A stretch of 64,000 bases of DNA from Sphingomonadales bacterium UBA2369 (lineage in GTDB: Bacteria; Pseudomonadota; Alphaproteobacteria; Sphingomonadales; Sphingomonadaceae): contig DDTH01000006.1 of the NCBI GenBank assembly GCA_002344055.1, positions 202,410 to 266,409 of the forward strand. Reading direction: 5' to 3'. Positions 24,167-32,738 of the stretch are shown here, one piece after another. How positions within the stretch are numbered: the first letter of the stretch is position 1; each line of letters starts with the position of its first letter. The translations under genes and the position numbers were made by a program. The notes under the pieces are model-generated. The model made no database searches, had not been told where the DNA came from, and saw only the letters and a list, made by a program, of their open reading frames with translations.

Positions 24167-24675
24167 GCCGCTTCGCCCTGCGGATCGGACAGATCCCATG
24201 CCGGCACCGGAAAGTCGTTGCCGCGCAACCGCCACGGCTGCGGCCCGTCCTCCCGCGGCAAGGCGATCAGCACCCGGGACTGCGTCCTCACGGCCCCTTG
24301 CGTGTCCGTGAGCGACACGGCGAGCCGCGCCCACCAGCAAATCCCGTTGTCACGCACGTCTTCGACCGTTCCCGAGAAAGCGATCTCGAGACCCGGCACG
24401 ATCGGCCGCCGCATCTGGAAACCGATCCGCGCGACCCGTCCCGCCGGTCCGCTCCAGCGGGTAGCATAGGCACCCACCCATCCGGCCTGGGTCGGCGTGT
24501 TCATGATGATGTCGGGAAAGCCGTAATCCTCGATACACTGCTGGCGGTCGTGATGCTGCGGCCGCCAGTCCCGCGTCGCGAACGCACCGGCGACAATATG
24601 CACCGGCGCGATCAGAATTCTGCGCACCGGCAAAGCGGCGCCCACGACCGGAGGCGAAACGGGAAACACGGTCAT
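24163..24675 (-). CDS. MaoC-like hot-dog dehydratase, second half of a split hydratase
   Basis: A 170-residue single hot-dog domain protein. It has QHHDRQQCIEDYGFPDIIMN and TQAGWVGAYATRWSGP, matching MaoC-like acyl-CoA dehydratases; the catalytic Asp/His pair is probably within HHDRQ, but I cannot assign it firmly. Start ATG at 24675 overlaps the preceding FAS1-like gene (ATGA). In steroid side-chain pathways such proteins work as heteromers (for example ChsH1/ChsH2), so this and the 24672-25211 product may form one hydratase. Confidence 0.7.
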   Translation of the reverse strand: MTVFPVSPPVVGAALPVRRILIAPVHIVAGAFATRDWRPQHHDRQQCIEDYGFPDIIMNTPTQAGWVGAYATRWSGPAGRVARIGFQMRRPIVPGLEIAFSGTVEDVRDNGICWWARLAVSLTDTQGAVRTQSRVLIALPREDGPQPWRLRGNDFPVPAWDLSDPQGEAA

Positions 24676-25211
24676 GACGCCCGGTTGTAGGAAAAGAAGC
24701 GAATATCCTCCGTACCGAGCAGGACGCCGTCGGCTTCGCGCAGATAGCGCAGCAGCAGAGTCCATTTGCGCCCGGTTCCCAGCCGGTTGGTGAGTTCCGG
24801 GCCGATCTCGTCGAGCACGATCTGGGTGACAACGCGGTCGCCCGGACGAACGGGATCGAACATCGCGACTTCGGAATCGCCGACAATCGCCAGGTCCAGT
24901 CCCAGCCACTCCTTCAGCCGGTAATGCAGTTCCATCGCCCGCTCCGGCGCCTGGCCGTCCGGCAACCAGCGTTCGGGCCGCATGAAGGTCGACAACATGG
25001 CGGGCGCGGCGATCCGCTCGCCCGCCAGCTCGTCCGCGACGTCTTCGTCCCAGAAGAGCGGATTGCCGTCCTCGACCGCGCCGAGGAAAGCGGTCATCTG
25101 GGCCAGGTCGGCGGTGACCGCCGGCGCCATCACCATCGCCACGGTCCCCACAAGTTCGGCGATGTGGGGCGGCAGGTCGTCGGGAACGGGTTGCCGCCGG
25201 CGCTCGATCAT
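24672..25211 (-). CDS. FAS1-like dehydratase-domain protein (MaoC N-terminal-like)
   Basis: A 179-residue protein with the FAS1-like/MaoC-N hot-dog pattern: an N-terminal helix, DGNPLFWDEDVADE, IAAPAMLSTFMRPERW and a central strand region with ELHYRLKEW. These proteins usually lack the hydratase residues and bind the acyl-CoA, pairing with a catalytic MaoC partner; that partner is the next gene, which overlaps by ATGA. The ATG at 25211 is preceded by GGGAGCGGG. It lies 28 bases after the TonB receptor gene. Confidence 0.7.
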   Translation of the reverse strand: MIERRRQPVPDDLPPHIAELVGTVAMVMAPAVTADLAQMTAFLGAVEDGNPLFWDEDVADELAGERIAAPAMLSTFMRPERWLPDGQAPERAMELHYRLKEWLGLDLAIVGDSEVAMFDPVRPGDRVVTQIVLDEIGPELTNRLGTGRKWTLLLRYLREADGVLLGTEDIRFFSYNRAS

Positions 25212-25239
25212 CGGCGGCCCGTCCCGCTCCCGCCGCCCG

Positions 25240-27537
25240 TCAGAACTGATATCCGAGCGTCGCGCCGAACCAGCGCGGCTTGTTCGCCTGGCTGCCATCG
25301 ATGAAGCTGGAGATGATGAAACCGGCCGCATAGGTTTCGTCGGTCAGGTTCTGCGCGAAGATCGTGGCATAGATGCCGCGATCGTCCGGATTCTGCCGCC
25401 AGGTGATCGACGCGTTGACCACCTCATAGGCAGGTTGCGAGACACGGTTGGTCAGGTCGAACCAGTAGCTCGAGCTGAAGAATGCCGTCGCGTTCCAGGT
25501 GAGTTCGCCGCCCGCAAAGGGGTGGCGGTAATTGGCGCCGAACGAGAAGGTGGAATCGGGCGCGCGGATCAGTTCGTTGCCGCTGACGTTGACGACGGAA
25601 GCGACGTTGCCGTTGAACGTCTGCACGCCGTTGACCGTGCGGGGCACCTGCACCGAGGCATTCGGGAACTGGTCGATTTCCGTGTCCAGCAGCGCGATCG
25701 TGCCGAACACGCTCAACCGGTCGGTGAGCTGTGCGTTGATGGTCGCTTCGAAACCGTCGATCGTCGCGATGCCGGCATTCTGGACCGTCGTGGCGGACAC
25801 GCCGTTGATGACCACGGGCGTGCTGACCTGAAGGTCCGTATAATCATAGTGGAACAGTGCCGCTTCGATCCGGACACCCGGGATGATCCCGGCCTTCACG
25901 CCAAGTTCGTAGGAGTCGATCAGTTCCGGAGAGGCCGGCAATTGCGTGCCGGCGGCAGCGACGGCGTTGAAGGTGCCGCTCTTGAAGCCGCGCGTGAACG
26001 ACGCGTAAACGCTCGAATCCGGCATGAATTCCCAGCGGATCACGCCGCGCGGCGACCAGTTTTCGAAGCTCGCCGCTCCCTCGGTGCGGACATTGGTGAT
26101 GCCGTTCAGGTTGAACGCATCCTTGTCGTCGCGATTGTAGCGCAGACCGCCGGTCAGATAGAGATTCTCCACCGGCTCCCAGGTTGCTTCGCCGAAGACG
26201 GCAAAGGCGCGGGTATTCTGCCCGTAGAAAGTGACGGTCGGATTGCGGACGCCCGTGGTCGCGTTGCGGCCCGTCGAGCGCAGCGGACTGAAGCTGGCGT
26301 CCGACTGGAAGCGGGTGAGGCCGAGCATCCAGTTGAGACTCCCGCCGGGATTGCTCGTCAGTACCAGTTCCTGGTTCCGGAACTCGTTGAGCGAGGTATA
26401 TTCGGTACGCGACAGCTCGAGCGGCGATACGTCGGTCCAGCTGAGCGTCGTGGTGGTCGTCTTGCCGATGGAGGCATAGCCGCTCAGCGTGGCGAAGCCG
26501 AGGTCCCAGGACATGTGCGCATCCGCGAAGCGCTGCAACGTCCGCCCGAACGGATCCTCGAACGTGGCCGTGGTGAACGGCCGGTCGGCAATCAGCTGGC
26601 TTGCCGGAATCCCCGTCGGATTCAGGGCGGCGGCATTTGGCCCTCCGGGAATCGAGTTGCGCGTCTGCGTATTGCCGGCGATCGCATAGCCGGAAAGCAG
26701 CACATTGTTATGCGAACGCGACCAGAAGCCGTTGAGCTCGAAATCGATATCATCGGTAATCTCCCAGCGCGTGCGGAGACGAACGACGGTGCCGCCCGAT
26801 TCGCCCTGGGTTCGGCCATTGAAGATGTTGTCGATGTAACCGTTGTCGCCGAAATGCGTGACTGACAGGCTTGCCGAAACCACGTCATTGACGATCGGAC
26901 CGCTGAGGTGCCCGGCCAGCCGCCTGTAGCCGAATTCGCCACCGCTGACCGACACAGACCCTTCTACAGTAGAGGTCGGCCGCCGGGTAACGATGTTGAT
27001 CGCGCCGCCGGTGGCATTGCGGCCGAACAGGGTTCCCTGCGGCCCGCGCAGCACTTCGATCCGCTGGATGTTCGACAGTTCGAACAACGAACCCGTCATG
27101 TCGGGCAGATAGACGCCATCCATGAAGTTGGCGACGTTCGGCTCGTCGCCGGAAGATGCGTTGCGGCTGCCGACGCCGCGAATCGTCGGCTGGCTGAAAT
27201 TGGTCGATCGTCCGAAGTTCAGACCCGGGACCGCGACGGTCAGATCCGAGCTGCTGATGATCACATTTTGCACCAGCTGATCGCCGCCCAGCGCGGTGAC
27301 GGAGATCGGAACGTCCGACAGCCGCTCCTCGCGCCGCTGGGCGGTGACGACCATCGTTGTGCCGTCTTGCGGCGAAGCCTCATCCGCGGCGTCGGGCTGG
27401 GGCGCCGGATCGGGCTGCTCGGTCTCGGCCGACGGCTGGGCCAGCGCCTCGTTTTCGGCGGCAAGGGCCGGCGAGGCGGCAAGGGCGAAAGCGACCGCTG
27501 TCGTCGCGACAAGCACTACACGCGTAGTCTTCATCAT
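25240..27537 (-). CDS. TonB-dependent outer-membrane receptor
   Basis: A 765-residue receptor that should import a substrate across the outer membrane using TonB energy. It has a Sec signal peptide (ATTAVAFALAASPALA), a short acidic/proline linker, a TonB-box-like segment (TMVVTAQRREE), a plug domain (NIQRIEVLRGPQGTLFGRNA) and a 22-strand barrel ending in an aromatic residue (RWFGATLGYQF). The ATG-ATG start follows GGAGGGGA. It heads the operon with the two hot-dog proteins and a CoA transferase, which suggests that it imports the substrate of the island. A TAGAG-N4-CTC palindrome lies 40 bases upstream. Confidence 0.93.
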   Translation of the reverse strand: MMKTTRVVLVATTAVAFALAASPALAAENEALAQPSAETEQPDPAPQPDAADEASPQDGTTMVVTAQRREERLSDVPISVTALGGDQLVQNVIISSSDLTVAVPGLNFGRSTNFSQPTIRGVGSRNASSGDEPNVANFMDGVYLPDMTGSLFELSNIQRIEVLRGPQGTLFGRNATGGAINIVTRRPTSTVEGSVSVSGGEFGYRRLAGHLSGPIVNDVVSASLSVTHFGDNGYIDNIFNGRTQGESGGTVVRLRTRWEITDDIDFELNGFWSRSHNNVLLSGYAIAGNTQTRNSIPGGPNAAALNPTGIPASQLIADRPFTTATFEDPFGRTLQRFADAHMSWDLGFATLSGYASIGKTTTTTLSWTDVSPLELSRTEYTSLNEFRNQELVLTSNPGGSLNWMLGLTRFQSDASFSPLRSTGRNATTGVRNPTVTFYGQNTRAFAVFGEATWEPVENLYLTGGLRYNRDDKDAFNLNGITNVRTEGAASFENWSPRGVIRWEFMPDSSVYASFTRGFKSGTFNAVAAAGTQLPASPELIDSYELGVKAGIIPGVRIEAALFHYDYTDLQVSTPVVINGVSATTVQNAGIATIDGFEATINAQLTDRLSVFGTIALLDTEIDQFPNASVQVPRTVNGVQTFNGNVASVVNVSGNELIRAPDSTFSFGANYRHPFAGGELTWNATAFFSSSYWFDLTNRVSQPAYEVVNASITWRQNPDDRGIYATIFAQNLTDETYAAGFIISSFIDGSQANKPRWFGATLGYQF

Positions 27538-27576
27538 ATATCCCCTCCCTGGGCATGCCCGCTGTGCGGGTCTGGT

Positions 27577-27596
27577 TAGAGATTACTCTATTGCGG
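27577..27596. promoter_or_regulatory. TAGAG-N4-CTC palindrome, site 1
   Basis: The plus strand reads TAGAGATTACTCTATTGCGG, a perfect 5+5 inverted repeat (TAGAG/CTCTA) around ATTA plus the TTGCGG arm. It lies about 40 bases before the TonB receptor start and in the shared region with the LacI gene. Confidence 0.6.
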
Positions 27597-27640
27597 TTTA
27601 TCGCTGTTGCAAAGAGGAGATTTCGCGACGCTGAACGGCT

Positions 27641-27659
27641 TAGATTAAGCTCATTAGCG
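27641..27659. promoter_or_regulatory. TAGAG-N4-CTC-like palindrome, site 2
   Basis: TAGATTAAGCTCATTAGCG on the plus strand: one mismatch in the left arm, with a TTGCG-like right flank. It is about 100 bases upstream of the LacI-family start and 45 bases from site 1. Confidence 0.45.
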
Positions 27660-27756
27660 ATTTCGCTGTCCATAATGGTCATATCCGGCTGCACTCTGCC
27701 AGCGCGTGCGCCGCGCTTTGCCTTGCGTCGCCAACACACTTGGGGTTGATGACCTT

Positions 27757-28809
27757 ATGGGAGGGGAGGGACAGGCTGGCCGCGGCGCGGTGACGATCAA
27801 GGACGTCGCCGCCGCACTCGGCGTCTCGCATTCCACCGTATCGCGCGCGCTCAACGGCCACTCCCACATCTCGCCCGAAATGAAGGACAAGGTCCGCCGC
27901 GCGGCGCGGGAGCTTGGCTATGTCGTCAATGCCGGGGCGCGGACCCTGCGCCAGGCGAGCAGCCGGCTGATCGGACTGGTCGTGCCCAACGTCACGAACG
28001 AATTGGTGACGGCGATGATGAAGGTGCTGGCGGCGCGCTGCGAGCGGGCCAATTACCAGCTCGTCCTGTGCGTGACCCAGGATGATGCAGAGGCCGAGCT
28101 GCGCCATGTCGAGATGCTGAGGCAGAGCCGCGCCACGGGACTGATCACCGTGCCGACGCCGTTCGTGCTACCGGAAACCGCGCGGATGATGGCGGCGATG
28201 CCGGTCGTGCAATTCTCCCGCCGTCACGCCGCGATCGACGCGCCGAGCGTGACCATCGACGGCGCCCAGGGCATTGCGGCCGCGGTCCGCCACCTCGCCG
28301 AGCTCGGCCACCGCCGCATTGCCTATATCGGCCTGCCCGATTCGCTCAGCACCGGCGCGGCGCGCGCGGACGGGTTTCGCGGCGCGCTGGCATCGTGCGG
28401 AATCGGCGACGCGGACGCCCTGCTCCACCAGGGACAGGGTTCGATCGAGTTCGGCCGGGCGACGACGATGATGCTGGCGCGCGCCGCCGCGCCGCCCAGC
28501 GCGATCATCTACGGCAGCGCCGATCTCACGCTGGGCGGACTCGAGGCGCTGCGGCGCGAAAGCCTTGCGGTGCCGCGCGATCTGTCAGTGATCGGTTTCG
28601 GCGATCCGCACTGGCTGCGCATCTACGATCCCGGCATCTCGACGATCGGCCTGGCGCTGTCGGAAAGCGCCGAGGCGGCGATTTCCAGCCTGCTGCGCCA
28701 GATCGACGCGCGCGCACACGGCGCCGCGCCGGGCACAGAACCCTCGCTGGAGCTGGAGCCGTTCCTGGTCCTGCGCGATTCGACCGCGCGGTTCCGGGGC
28801 GCAGCCTGA
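27757..28809 (+). CDS. LacI-family transcriptional regulator
   Basis: A 350-residue LacI/GalR regulator. Residues ~12-60 are the helix-turn-helix and hinge (VTIKDVAAALGVSHSTVSRA, LNGHSHISPEMKDKVRRAA). The periplasmic-binding-protein-like effector domain follows from about residue 70 (LIGLVVPNVTNELVTAMM, RRIAYIGLPD, VIGFGDPHWLRIYDP). ATG at 27757 is preferred; a GTG directly before TIKDV is an alternative. It is divergent from the TonB receptor operon, a usual place for a local regulator. Whether it binds the TAGAG-N4-CTC motif is untested; typical LacI operators have a central CG, which these sites lack. Confidence 0.9.
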   Translation: MGGEGQAGRGAVTIKDVAAALGVSHSTVSRALNGHSHISPEMKDKVRRAARELGYVVNAGARTLRQASSRLIGLVVPNVTNELVTAMMKVLAARCERANYQLVLCVTQDDAEAELRHVEMLRQSRATGLITVPTPFVLPETARMMAAMPVVQFSRRHAAIDAPSVTIDGAQGIAAAVRHLAELGHRRIAYIGLPDSLSTGAARADGFRGALASCGIGDADALLHQGQGSIEFGRATTMMLARAAAPPSAIIYGSADLTLGGLEALRRESLAVPRDLSVIGFGDPHWLRIYDPGISTIGLALSESAEAAISSLLRQIDARAHGAAPGTEPSLELEPFLVLRDSTARFRGAA

Positions 28810-28816
28810 CTGAGGC

Positions 28817-29746
28817 CTATTCCGCCGCCTGGGCGTAATCGGCGCGGCTGGCGGCGCCGATCGGAACCTCGCCTTCCACCTCGAACCGGTACATTTCGCG
28901 GCGCATGCCGGCATAATCCTGCACGCCGAAATGCAGGCAGGCCCAATTGTCCCACACCGCGACCTGGCCCTCTTCCCAGCGCCAGCGGATCTGGAATTCG
29001 GCCCGCTGGCAATGGCCGTAGAGATACTGGATCAGCGGCTGGCTCTCATCCTCGGTCATGCCGTCGAAGCGCGTCGCATAGGGTCCGGAAATGTAGAGAA
29101 TCTTCTTACCAGTGACCGGATGTAGAATGATCAGGGGATGCGACGTCTCCTTGGCGAGATGCTCGCGCACCTGATCGTCGGTCAGGGTGAATTTGGATCG
29201 GGGAATCTCCTTCTTCACCCCGCGGCCACCTTTTCCATCGGCGCCGTACAGGCCCTGCGCGCAATGGATCAGGGTCAGGCCCTCGCATATTTCCTGCAGG
29301 CGCGGCGACAAGGTGTCGTAGGCGATGGTCAGGCTGGAGAACATCGTATCCCCGCCCATCGGCGGCGACTGCACCGAATAGAGGCCGGCAATGGTGTTCG
29401 GCCGGTCGCGGATCGTCTGGTCCTGGTGCCAATTGTCGCCGAAATTGCGGTCGCCCCACTTATGCTCGGCCTCGCGCACGAAATGCTGGACGTGGGTCGT
29501 GCCCGGCAGCGGCGGCACGTAGGAGGTGATCGACAAGGTGCCGAAGCGGGCGCCGAACGATTCCCACTGCTGCGCGGTCAGCGACTGGCCCTTGAAGAAG
29601 ATCACCGAATGATCGGCGAAGGCGCGGCGGATTTCCGCGAACGTCTCGTCGTCCACCGTCGCAAGGTCGGCGCCCTCGATCTCGGCCCCCAGATAGCCGC
29701 CGATCGGTTTCACCTGGATCCGGCTGTAGCTTCCGACTGTCTGCAT
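28817..29746 (-). CDS. TfdA/TauD-family Fe(II)/2-oxoglutarate dioxygenase
   Basis: A 309-residue oxygenase. The metal triad is His107-x-Asp109 (NWHQDQ) and a distal His in NWACLHFGV near residue 275, followed by the 2-oxoglutarate-binding Arg region (AGMRREMYR). These fit the TauD/TfdA family, which hydroxylates carboxylates, sulfonates, aryloxyacids and similar compounds, often causing side-chain loss. ATG at 29746 with AAAAGGAGAGG upstream. Convergent with the LacI gene (7 bases apart) and divergent from the thiolase operon at 29965. A TAGAG-N4-CTC type site lies 15 bases upstream of its start. Substrate unknown. Confidence 0.88.
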   Translation of the reverse strand: MQTVGSYSRIQVKPIGGYLGAEIEGADLATVDDETFAEIRRAFADHSVIFFKGQSLTAQQWESFGARFGTLSITSYVPPLPGTTHVQHFVREAEHKWGDRNFGDNWHQDQTIRDRPNTIAGLYSVQSPPMGGDTMFSSLTIAYDTLSPRLQEICEGLTLIHCAQGLYGADGKGGRGVKKEIPRSKFTLTDDQVREHLAKETSHPLIILHPVTGKKILYISGPYATRFDGMTEDESQPLIQYLYGHCQRAEFQIRWRWEEGQVAVWDNWACLHFGVQDYAGMRREMYRFEVEGEVPIGAASRADYAQAAE

Positions 29747-29760
29747 CGCGCCTCTCCTTT

Positions 29761-29779
29761 TGAGTTATCTCTTTTGCGG
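29761..29779. promoter_or_regulatory. TAGAG-N4-CTC-type palindrome, site 3
   Basis: TGAGTTATCTCTTTTGCGG on the plus strand: a perfect GAG-N4-CTC core with the full TTTTGCGG arm. It overlaps the untranslated leader of the TfdA-family gene. A matching half-site, CGCAAAAGAG, is found at 29911-29920 just before the thiolase operon on the other side. Confidence 0.55.
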
Positions 29780-29932
29780 CCACGCTATACCGCTCCGGAT
29801 CGATTCGCAACGCAGACGTTTGCCGAACATCGCAACCCTCTGACGCGGATGGTTGTCCGAAAGCCTTTGCCATTAGCGCTTGCACGCTCCGGAAACGTGT
29901 GCAGAAATATCGCAAAAGAGGATGGGAGAGGG

Positions 29933-29968
29933 ATGATGGCGGACGACTCGCGCGGAGTCGCGCGGTGA
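29933..29968 (+). other. Possible 11-codon leader overlapping the thiolase start
   Basis: GGGAG is followed 4 and 7 bases later by ATG-ATG and an 11-codon frame (MMADDSRGVAR) whose TGA overlaps the GTG start of the thiolase-like gene. The ribosome site suits this short frame better than the thiolase GTG. It may act as a translational coupler. Not confirmed. Confidence 0.25.
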
Positions 29969-31146
29969 ACGGGGATCGCGACATCGCCATCGTCGGCGTC
30001 CATGCGACCCGGCAGCAGCGCAAGTCCGGCCGCACCCTGGTGTCGATGTGGCGCGAGTCGATCCTCGGCGCGCTTGATGATGCCGGCATCCCGATCGAGG
30101 AGGTCGACGGCTACATTTCCTACATGTTCCCGGCCGGCAACGGCATGGGCTGGGACGATGGCGCGATCGCCGAGCAATTCGGGCGGCCGATGGCCTTCAC
30201 CGCCCAGACCTCAGGCGCCAAGGCGGTGCTGCTCGCGGGTTCCGTCATCCGCGCCGGTCTCGCCAAGGTCGTAATCATCCCCGCCGCCGGTGCCCAGTCG
30301 CTGGCCGGGGACATGGCGACCTATACGCGGCCGACCTTCGAATTCACCGAATGGACCGGCTCGATGACGCCGGCCCAATATGGGATCATGGCGCGCCGCC
30401 ACATGCACGATTACGGCACGACCATCGAGCAGATGGCCGACATCGCGCTGAACAGTCACCTCAATGCGGCGGTCAATCCGCAGGCGGTGCGCTACGGGCA
30501 GGAACCGCAAACCCGCGAAACGATCCTGAACGGGCGGATGATCGCCGATCCGCTGACCCAGCCGATGTGCTCGATCGTCAATGACGGGGCGAGCTGCATC
30601 GTCGTCACCTCGGCCGAGCGCGCGAAGGATTGCCGCCACGATCCGGTGTGGGTGATCGGCGGCGCCTGCGAGACGCACGGCAATTCCTATTTCGAGGCGC
30701 CGTCGCTGCGCATGCTCGGCACGCGCGACCTGATGATCGACGGCTTCCGCCGCGCCGGCGTGCGCCACGACGATGTGGACATCGTCATGTGCTACGATCA
30801 TTTCGCCCACGGCCCCATCGTCCAGTTCGAGACCCTCGGCTTCTGCGAACCCGGCGAAGGCGGCGATTATGTGCCGCAGGCGATCCGCCCCGACGGCGTC
30901 CATCCGTCGAGCATGGACGGGGGCAACATGGCCTACAGCCACAATATGATCCCCTATAATTTCAAGCAGATCGAGGTGGTGAAGCAGATGCGCAATGTGG
31001 TCGAGGATCTGTGTCCCGGCTGGCGCGAAGGGGTGCACACTTACGACCGCTCGATCTGCCGCAAGGTGCGCGACCCGAAGCTGTCGGTCGGCTGCGGCCC
31101 GCTCACCGACGCGCGCCACGCCTTCACGATCCTGGCGAAGGACTGA
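29965..31146 (+). CDS. Thiolase-fold protein lacking the nucleophilic Cys (Ltp2-type)
   Basis: A 393-residue thiolase-superfamily protein related to lipid-transfer/SCP2 thiolases. At the position where thiolases carry the acylated Cys it reads AQTSGAKAV (residues ~80-87), so it has no nucleophile. It keeps the MCYDHFAHG and ETLGFCEPGEGG motifs common to Ltp-type aldolases. The following gene encodes a DUF35 Zn-ribbon/OB partner, the same pairing as Ltp2-ChsH2(DUF35), which performs retro-aldol cleavage in sterol side-chain loss. I infer a retro-aldolase rather than a Claisen thiolase. GTG at 29965 is chosen because upstream residues are not conserved. Confidence 0.78.
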   Translation: MNGDRDIAIVGVHATRQQRKSGRTLVSMWRESILGALDDAGIPIEEVDGYISYMFPAGNGMGWDDGAIAEQFGRPMAFTAQTSGAKAVLLAGSVIRAGLAKVVIIPAAGAQSLAGDMATYTRPTFEFTEWTGSMTPAQYGIMARRHMHDYGTTIEQMADIALNSHLNAAVNPQAVRYGQEPQTRETILNGRMIADPLTQPMCSIVNDGASCIVVTSAERAKDCRHDPVWVIGGACETHGNSYFEAPSLRMLGTRDLMIDGFRRAGVRHDDVDIVMCYDHFAHGPIVQFETLGFCEPGEGGDYVPQAIRPDGVHPSSMDGGNMAYSHNMIPYNFKQIEVVKQMRNVVEDLCPGWREGVHTYDRSICRKVRDPKLSVGCGPLTDARHAFTILAKD

Positions 31147-31150
31147 TCCG

Positions 31151-31555
31151 ATGACCGATTTCGCGCAGGTGCCCTTGCCCCGCCCGACCGCTTTGTCGCA
31201 ACCTTTCTGGGACGCGGCCAATGAGGGTCGCCTGATCCTGCAACGCTGCGGGGCGTGCGGCGTCTATCGCTGGACGCCGCAGATTCTCTGTACTGCCTGC
31301 CTGTCCGAGGAATTCAGCTGGGAGGAGGTATCGGGCCGCGGCACGCTCTACAGCTATACGATCGTCCACCGCGCGCCGCTCGCCGCGTTCGAGACGCCCT
31401 ACGTGCTGGCGACGGTGGAGCTTGAGGAAGGGCCGCTGATGCTGACCCAGATCGTCGAGAGCGCGCATGAGCGGCTGGCGGTCGACGCGCCGGTCGAAGT
31501 GGCCTTCACCCGCGCGAACGAGGCGATCAACCTCTATACGTTTCGCCTGTCCTAG
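31151..31555 (+). CDS. DUF35 Zn-ribbon/OB-fold protein
   Basis: A 134-residue partner for the preceding thiolase-fold protein. Cysteines 33, 36, 47 and 50 (CGACG, CTACL) form a rubredoxin-like Zn ribbon and the rest is an OB fold (GRGTLYSYTIVHRAPL, FETPYVLATVELEEGP). DUF35 proteins bind and stabilise thiolase-fold aldolases and may deliver acyl-CoA. It begins 4 bases after the thiolase stop. Its TAG is shared in a CTAG with the convergent SnoaL gene. A second, separate thiolase-DUF35 pair occurs at 35979-37536. Confidence 0.88.
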   Translation: MTDFAQVPLPRPTALSQPFWDAANEGRLILQRCGACGVYRWTPQILCTACLSEEFSWEEVSGRGTLYSYTIVHRAPLAAFETPYVLATVELEEGPLMLTQIVESAHERLAVDAPVEVAFTRANEAINLYTFRLS

Positions 31556-31959
31556 CCGGCGGTGAACACGCGGCGGGCGAACAGCCACTGGCCGTCTTCG
31601 CGGCGGAAGGTGTCGGCATAGGCGCCGATGGTGCGGACCAGCAGGGTGCGGCGGCCGGAGTCACGATCCGTGCGCTCGGAGATGAAGGCGCAGTCGCAGC
31701 GGCCGGTCGCGTGATCCTCGTCGATTATGTCGACGACGATATTGCCGCACAGGTGAAGCGTCGCGCGCTCCGGCGCGGTGGCCATCAGGGCAGCGATGCC
31801 GTCGCGGCCCGCGCCGGAGCCGTGCGGCGTTTCGAGTGTGCCGTCCGCGGTGAACAGGGACGCCATCCGCCCGTCGCGGGCATCGGCGCTGGCGGCATAG
31901 CGCGCGACGAGTCGGGTGCAGTCGCGCTCGGCGAGCAGGAGTGCGAGGGGGGCGCTCAC
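31552..31959 (-). CDS. SnoaL/NTF2-like protein
   Basis: A 135-residue NTF2-fold protein: helical start (CTRLVARYAASADARD), LFTADGTLETPHGSG, and a C-terminal beta sheet (LVRTIGAYADTFRREDGQWL). The family includes small hydratases, isomerases and hydroxylation partners; the active residues cannot be assigned here. GTG at 31959 overlaps the SDR stop (GTGA). Last gene of the minus-strand operon 35596-31552. Confidence 0.75.
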   Translation of the reverse strand: MSAPLALLLAERDCTRLVARYAASADARDGRMASLFTADGTLETPHGSGAGRDGIAALMATAPERATLHLCGNIVVDIIDEDHATGRCDCAFISERTDRDSGRRTLLVRTIGAYADTFRREDGQWLFARRVFTAG

Positions 31960-32735
31960 CCGGCCACCGCCGCGCGCCATTCCTCCTCCGGCACCAGCCG
32001 CGTCCGCCCACCGAAACGCGCGTCGGCGCCCTCCGGCGCGACTTCCCAGGCGAGCACCGCCACGCCGGGTTTGGGGGGCAGTTCGGCCCATATGCGCTTG
32101 CCGGCCGTGTCGATATCGAGCCTTTTGCTCTTCGCGACGGCCCCGGCGCGCGGATAGACAGACGGATCCAGCTGGGCGCTCGCTCGCGCGGGCGCGGTGT
32201 CGATGGCGCCCGGCCGCACCGCGACCGCCCATGGCGCCGCCGCGCCGCGGCTGGCCAGTTCGCGCTGCACGACCTCGACCCAATGCTCGGCCGCGACCTT
32301 GGCGGCGCAATAGCTGGCAAGGCCTTCCAGCGGCACGATCGCCGAGCCGGACGACATCAGGGCCAGACCACCCTCGGCGCCTTCGGGAAATTCGCGGATG
32401 AAGGCTTCGCCGAGCGCCAGTGGTGCGGCGACGTTGGCGAGCAGGCTCTTCTGATATTCGCTCTGGTCCACGCGCCCGACGAGACCGACGGCATTCGAAT
32501 AATAAGCGTTGTGGATGAAGATGGCGCGGCCCGAAAAGCCCGCCAGTTCGCGCCGGAAGCTGTCGCGCACCCCCTGCCACCCGGCGGGATCGGTGAGGTC
32601 GACCTGGACCGTCTCATACTCGGGATGCGCGCGGCGCGAGATATTGATGATCCGCGCGCCGGGCCAGGGCGCGTTGCGGGCGAGGCCGAGGCCGATCCCC
32701 TCGGTCGCGCCGCTGATCCAGACGATCGTGTCCAC
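31956..32735 (-). CDS. Short-chain dehydrogenase/reductase, paralogue A
   Basis: A 259-residue SDR. It has an unusual N-terminus, TIVWISGATEGIGLGLARN, in which TGxxxGxG is SGATEGIG. The catalytic Tyr-x3-Lys is YCAAK after SSGSAIVPLEGLAS. Where NNAG usually stands it has HNAYYSNAVG. It is clearly a paralogue of the SDR at 49989-50786. GTG start at 32735, 3 bases after the synthetase stop. Predicted NAD(P)-linked alcohol/ketone interconversion. Confidence 0.83.
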   Translation of the reverse strand: MDTIVWISGATEGIGLGLARNAPWPGARIINISRRAHPEYETVQVDLTDPAGWQGVRDSFRRELAGFSGRAIFIHNAYYSNAVGLVGRVDQSEYQKSLLANVAAPLALGEAFIREFPEGAEGGLALMSSGSAIVPLEGLASYCAAKVAAEHWVEVVQRELASRGAAAPWAVAVRPGAIDTAPARASAQLDPSVYPRAGAVAKSKRLDIDTAGKRIWAELPPKPGVAVLAWEVAPEGADARFGGRTRLVPEEEWRAAVAG

Positions 32736-32738
32736 GGC

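Noticed and set aside
29911..29932. CGCAAAAGAG before the thiolase operon as a full tenth site
   Set aside because: Only one arm and flank match; the opposite arm does not fit GAG-N4-CTC, so it is kept only as a half-site.
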